64,000 nucleotides of DNA from Linepithema humile (Eukaryota; Arthropoda; Insecta; Hymenoptera; Formicidae). The stretch is from NCBI RefSeq assembly GCF_040581485.1, contig NC_090135.1:12145001-12209000 (forward strand). The letters run 5' to 3'. Below the pieces are notes generated by a model, which made no database searches, had not been told where the DNA came from, and saw only the letters and a list, made by a program, of their open reading frames with translations. The translations under genes and the position numbers were made by a program. Positions 62,601-64,000 of the stretch are shown here, in pieces. How positions within the stretch are numbered: position 1 is the first letter of the stretch; each line of letters starts with the position of its first letter.

Positions 62601-64000
62601 TTATTATTTTTTGTTTGAACAGTGGAAGATTTAAAACCGCGCCAATAAAATTATATTTGCAATACGTATATTCAAAATAACCGTCTAAAAGTAGCTTTTG
62701 ATCAAGACAATACCTATTAGGTATAGCCCACGTCGCGCACGATAGTCACGTGGATTGCAAAAGCGTCGGCGTCATTATGCATCGCGTCGCGACGCGGCGC
62801 GTCCCAGATATCGCCTGCTCGCGTAAGAAGTGACTTCAACAAGAAGACTTCAATGCCGGCATACATGCGATCCCACGCTCGGAGATGCGTATCTCCGCGT
62901 ACACCTCCTCCTCGATCTAGCCTTTGTTTTGGCCCGTCCGCGTTGTGTTTCCTGCCGTTTTCTAATTCTTAGCCCTTACTATTTTATAAGCTCGTCTCCT
63001 GTTTTCCATTTTGCAATCAAATACAAAGATCTTCTTACAAAATCTGTTTTGGATGTACAAGCCTTGTGCCATCAAATTCTTGAACTGTAGGATGAAATTT
63101 TGTGAATTGATAAAAACTAAAAATTGAGAGTGCAATGAGAATCAAAGAGAAAAGAGAAAGGCAGAGAACTTTAAAAATTTAAAGAATTTTGCAAGTAAAA
63201 AATTTTTATATTCGTATTTGACTAAATATAAATTTATTTTTTGAATTAAATTTGATTTAAATGTTATTCGATTAACTTGTTGTTAGTTGATTAAACATTT
63301 TGGATAAATTTAATTCAACCTGATTAATTTACAACAAAGTCAGAGTTTATTAAAGTTCTAAATTAAGATCAAAATAGCAAGGAATGCGATCCCGCGAATT
63401 TCACCGGCGCCAAAATTAGCATCGTTAGACGACACTTTTAAGCGTAGTTTTGTTTGGCGATCACATGTCCGGCATGTTTATGCTCGTAGATAAAGAAGGG
63501 GGACGAGAGTTGTGCCTTTGTCCCGTGGTTTTCTCATGGTTTGTTTTCTCGAAAAACAAGCGCCATTTTCGGCGCCCTCACCCGGTGCGCCAGATCGGAA
63601 TCGAAATGATCAAAATTCCTCGCGCGGTTCTCCGGACGAGAATAACAGATTCATCCAAATTCCATGAGCGACGGACGACGGGAGGCGAATTCCTTGTCGT
63701 CTCTCTCGCTACTCTGTCGTAAAAATCTCTAAACCGGCGTAAAAATCATTCTTAGAATCGAATCCGGCGACTCCAACCGGCTCATTAGACACTCTCTTAT
63801 TTTTTACATACTTGATTCGAGCTATTGCAAAATGAATTATTTTTCTCACAAAAGCATAAAAAAGATAAGGAAGATTTATTGAAAGTTCATGCGAGTGACT
63901 CGACGTTAAAAGGGGAATTACTTCGCAAGCTTAATATAATCTGAAAGAAATATAATAATTCTATAATTGTCATGAGAGAATTTTTTCCTATTTTCGAATT
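59633..64000. other. Non-coding tail of the window
   Basis: AT-rich, with a GT microsatellite at 61233-61266. Frames at 59691-60025, 62830-63090 and 63450-63722 show no recognisable protein or splice structure. Confidence 0.4.
61233..61266 (+). repeat. (GT)n microsatellite
   Basis: GT tract with two GTTT interruptions. Confidence 0.93.

Overview
This is a 64-kb window of an AT-rich arthropod nuclear genome. It has split genes with GT-AG introns, long microsatellites, palindromic MITE-like elements and Penelope-like retroelement remnants. Gene content and protein similarity (mitochondrial L23, TAF9, CFAP20, ORP1/2, TPD52, a glutamine-rich zinc-finger factor) point to an insect. A hymenopteran such as an ant is my best guess, but that is inference, not proof.

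Layout. The first 21 kb is gene-dense. mRpL23 (minus) and Taf9 (plus) are divergent and share a short upstream region of about 355 bp. Taf9 converges tail-to-tail on a CFAP20/BUG22-family gene (minus) with an unusual acidic, repetitive C-terminal tail. A further minus-strand gene at about 5.86-7.24 kb was rebuilt from phase-consistent exons, and I do not recognise its family. A short ORP1/ORP2-type oxysterol-binding-related gene lies at 9.6-12.4 kb (plus), a small single-exon ORF at 14.8 kb, and a TPD52-family gene with a long acidic N-terminal extension and a cassette exon at 17.7-20.8 kb.

From 22 kb on the DNA is mostly non-coding. Two diverged tandem copies of a probable first-exon/promoter unit (22.4-23.3 kb) precede a candidate common exon with a start codon (23.8 kb). 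A good candidate exon of 54 bp lies at 59.6 kb. This may be one gene with an intron of about 36 kb. A single-exon zinc-finger transcription-factor coding region (30.8-32.9 kb, minus) would lie inside that intron on the opposite strand. The rest is microsatellites, dispersed repeats, fold-back elements and GC-rich islands that give many spurious ORFs.

The strongest unusual signal is a near-complete type-I hammerhead ribozyme at 6232-6294 (minus strand). It sits in an inverted-repeat Penelope-like remnant inside an intron of the unrecognised minus-strand gene, in the sense orientation of that gene. A related, degenerate pair lies in a second fold-back element at 57.8-58.4 kb. Other points of interest are two palindromic RFX X-box motifs (23.56 and 25.22 kb), a diverged tandem repeat with a period of about 170-200 bp (55.7-56.35 kb), a large 640-bp palindrome (27.5-28.1 kb), and a 245-bp MITE with a TTA target-site duplication (45.48-45.73 kb).
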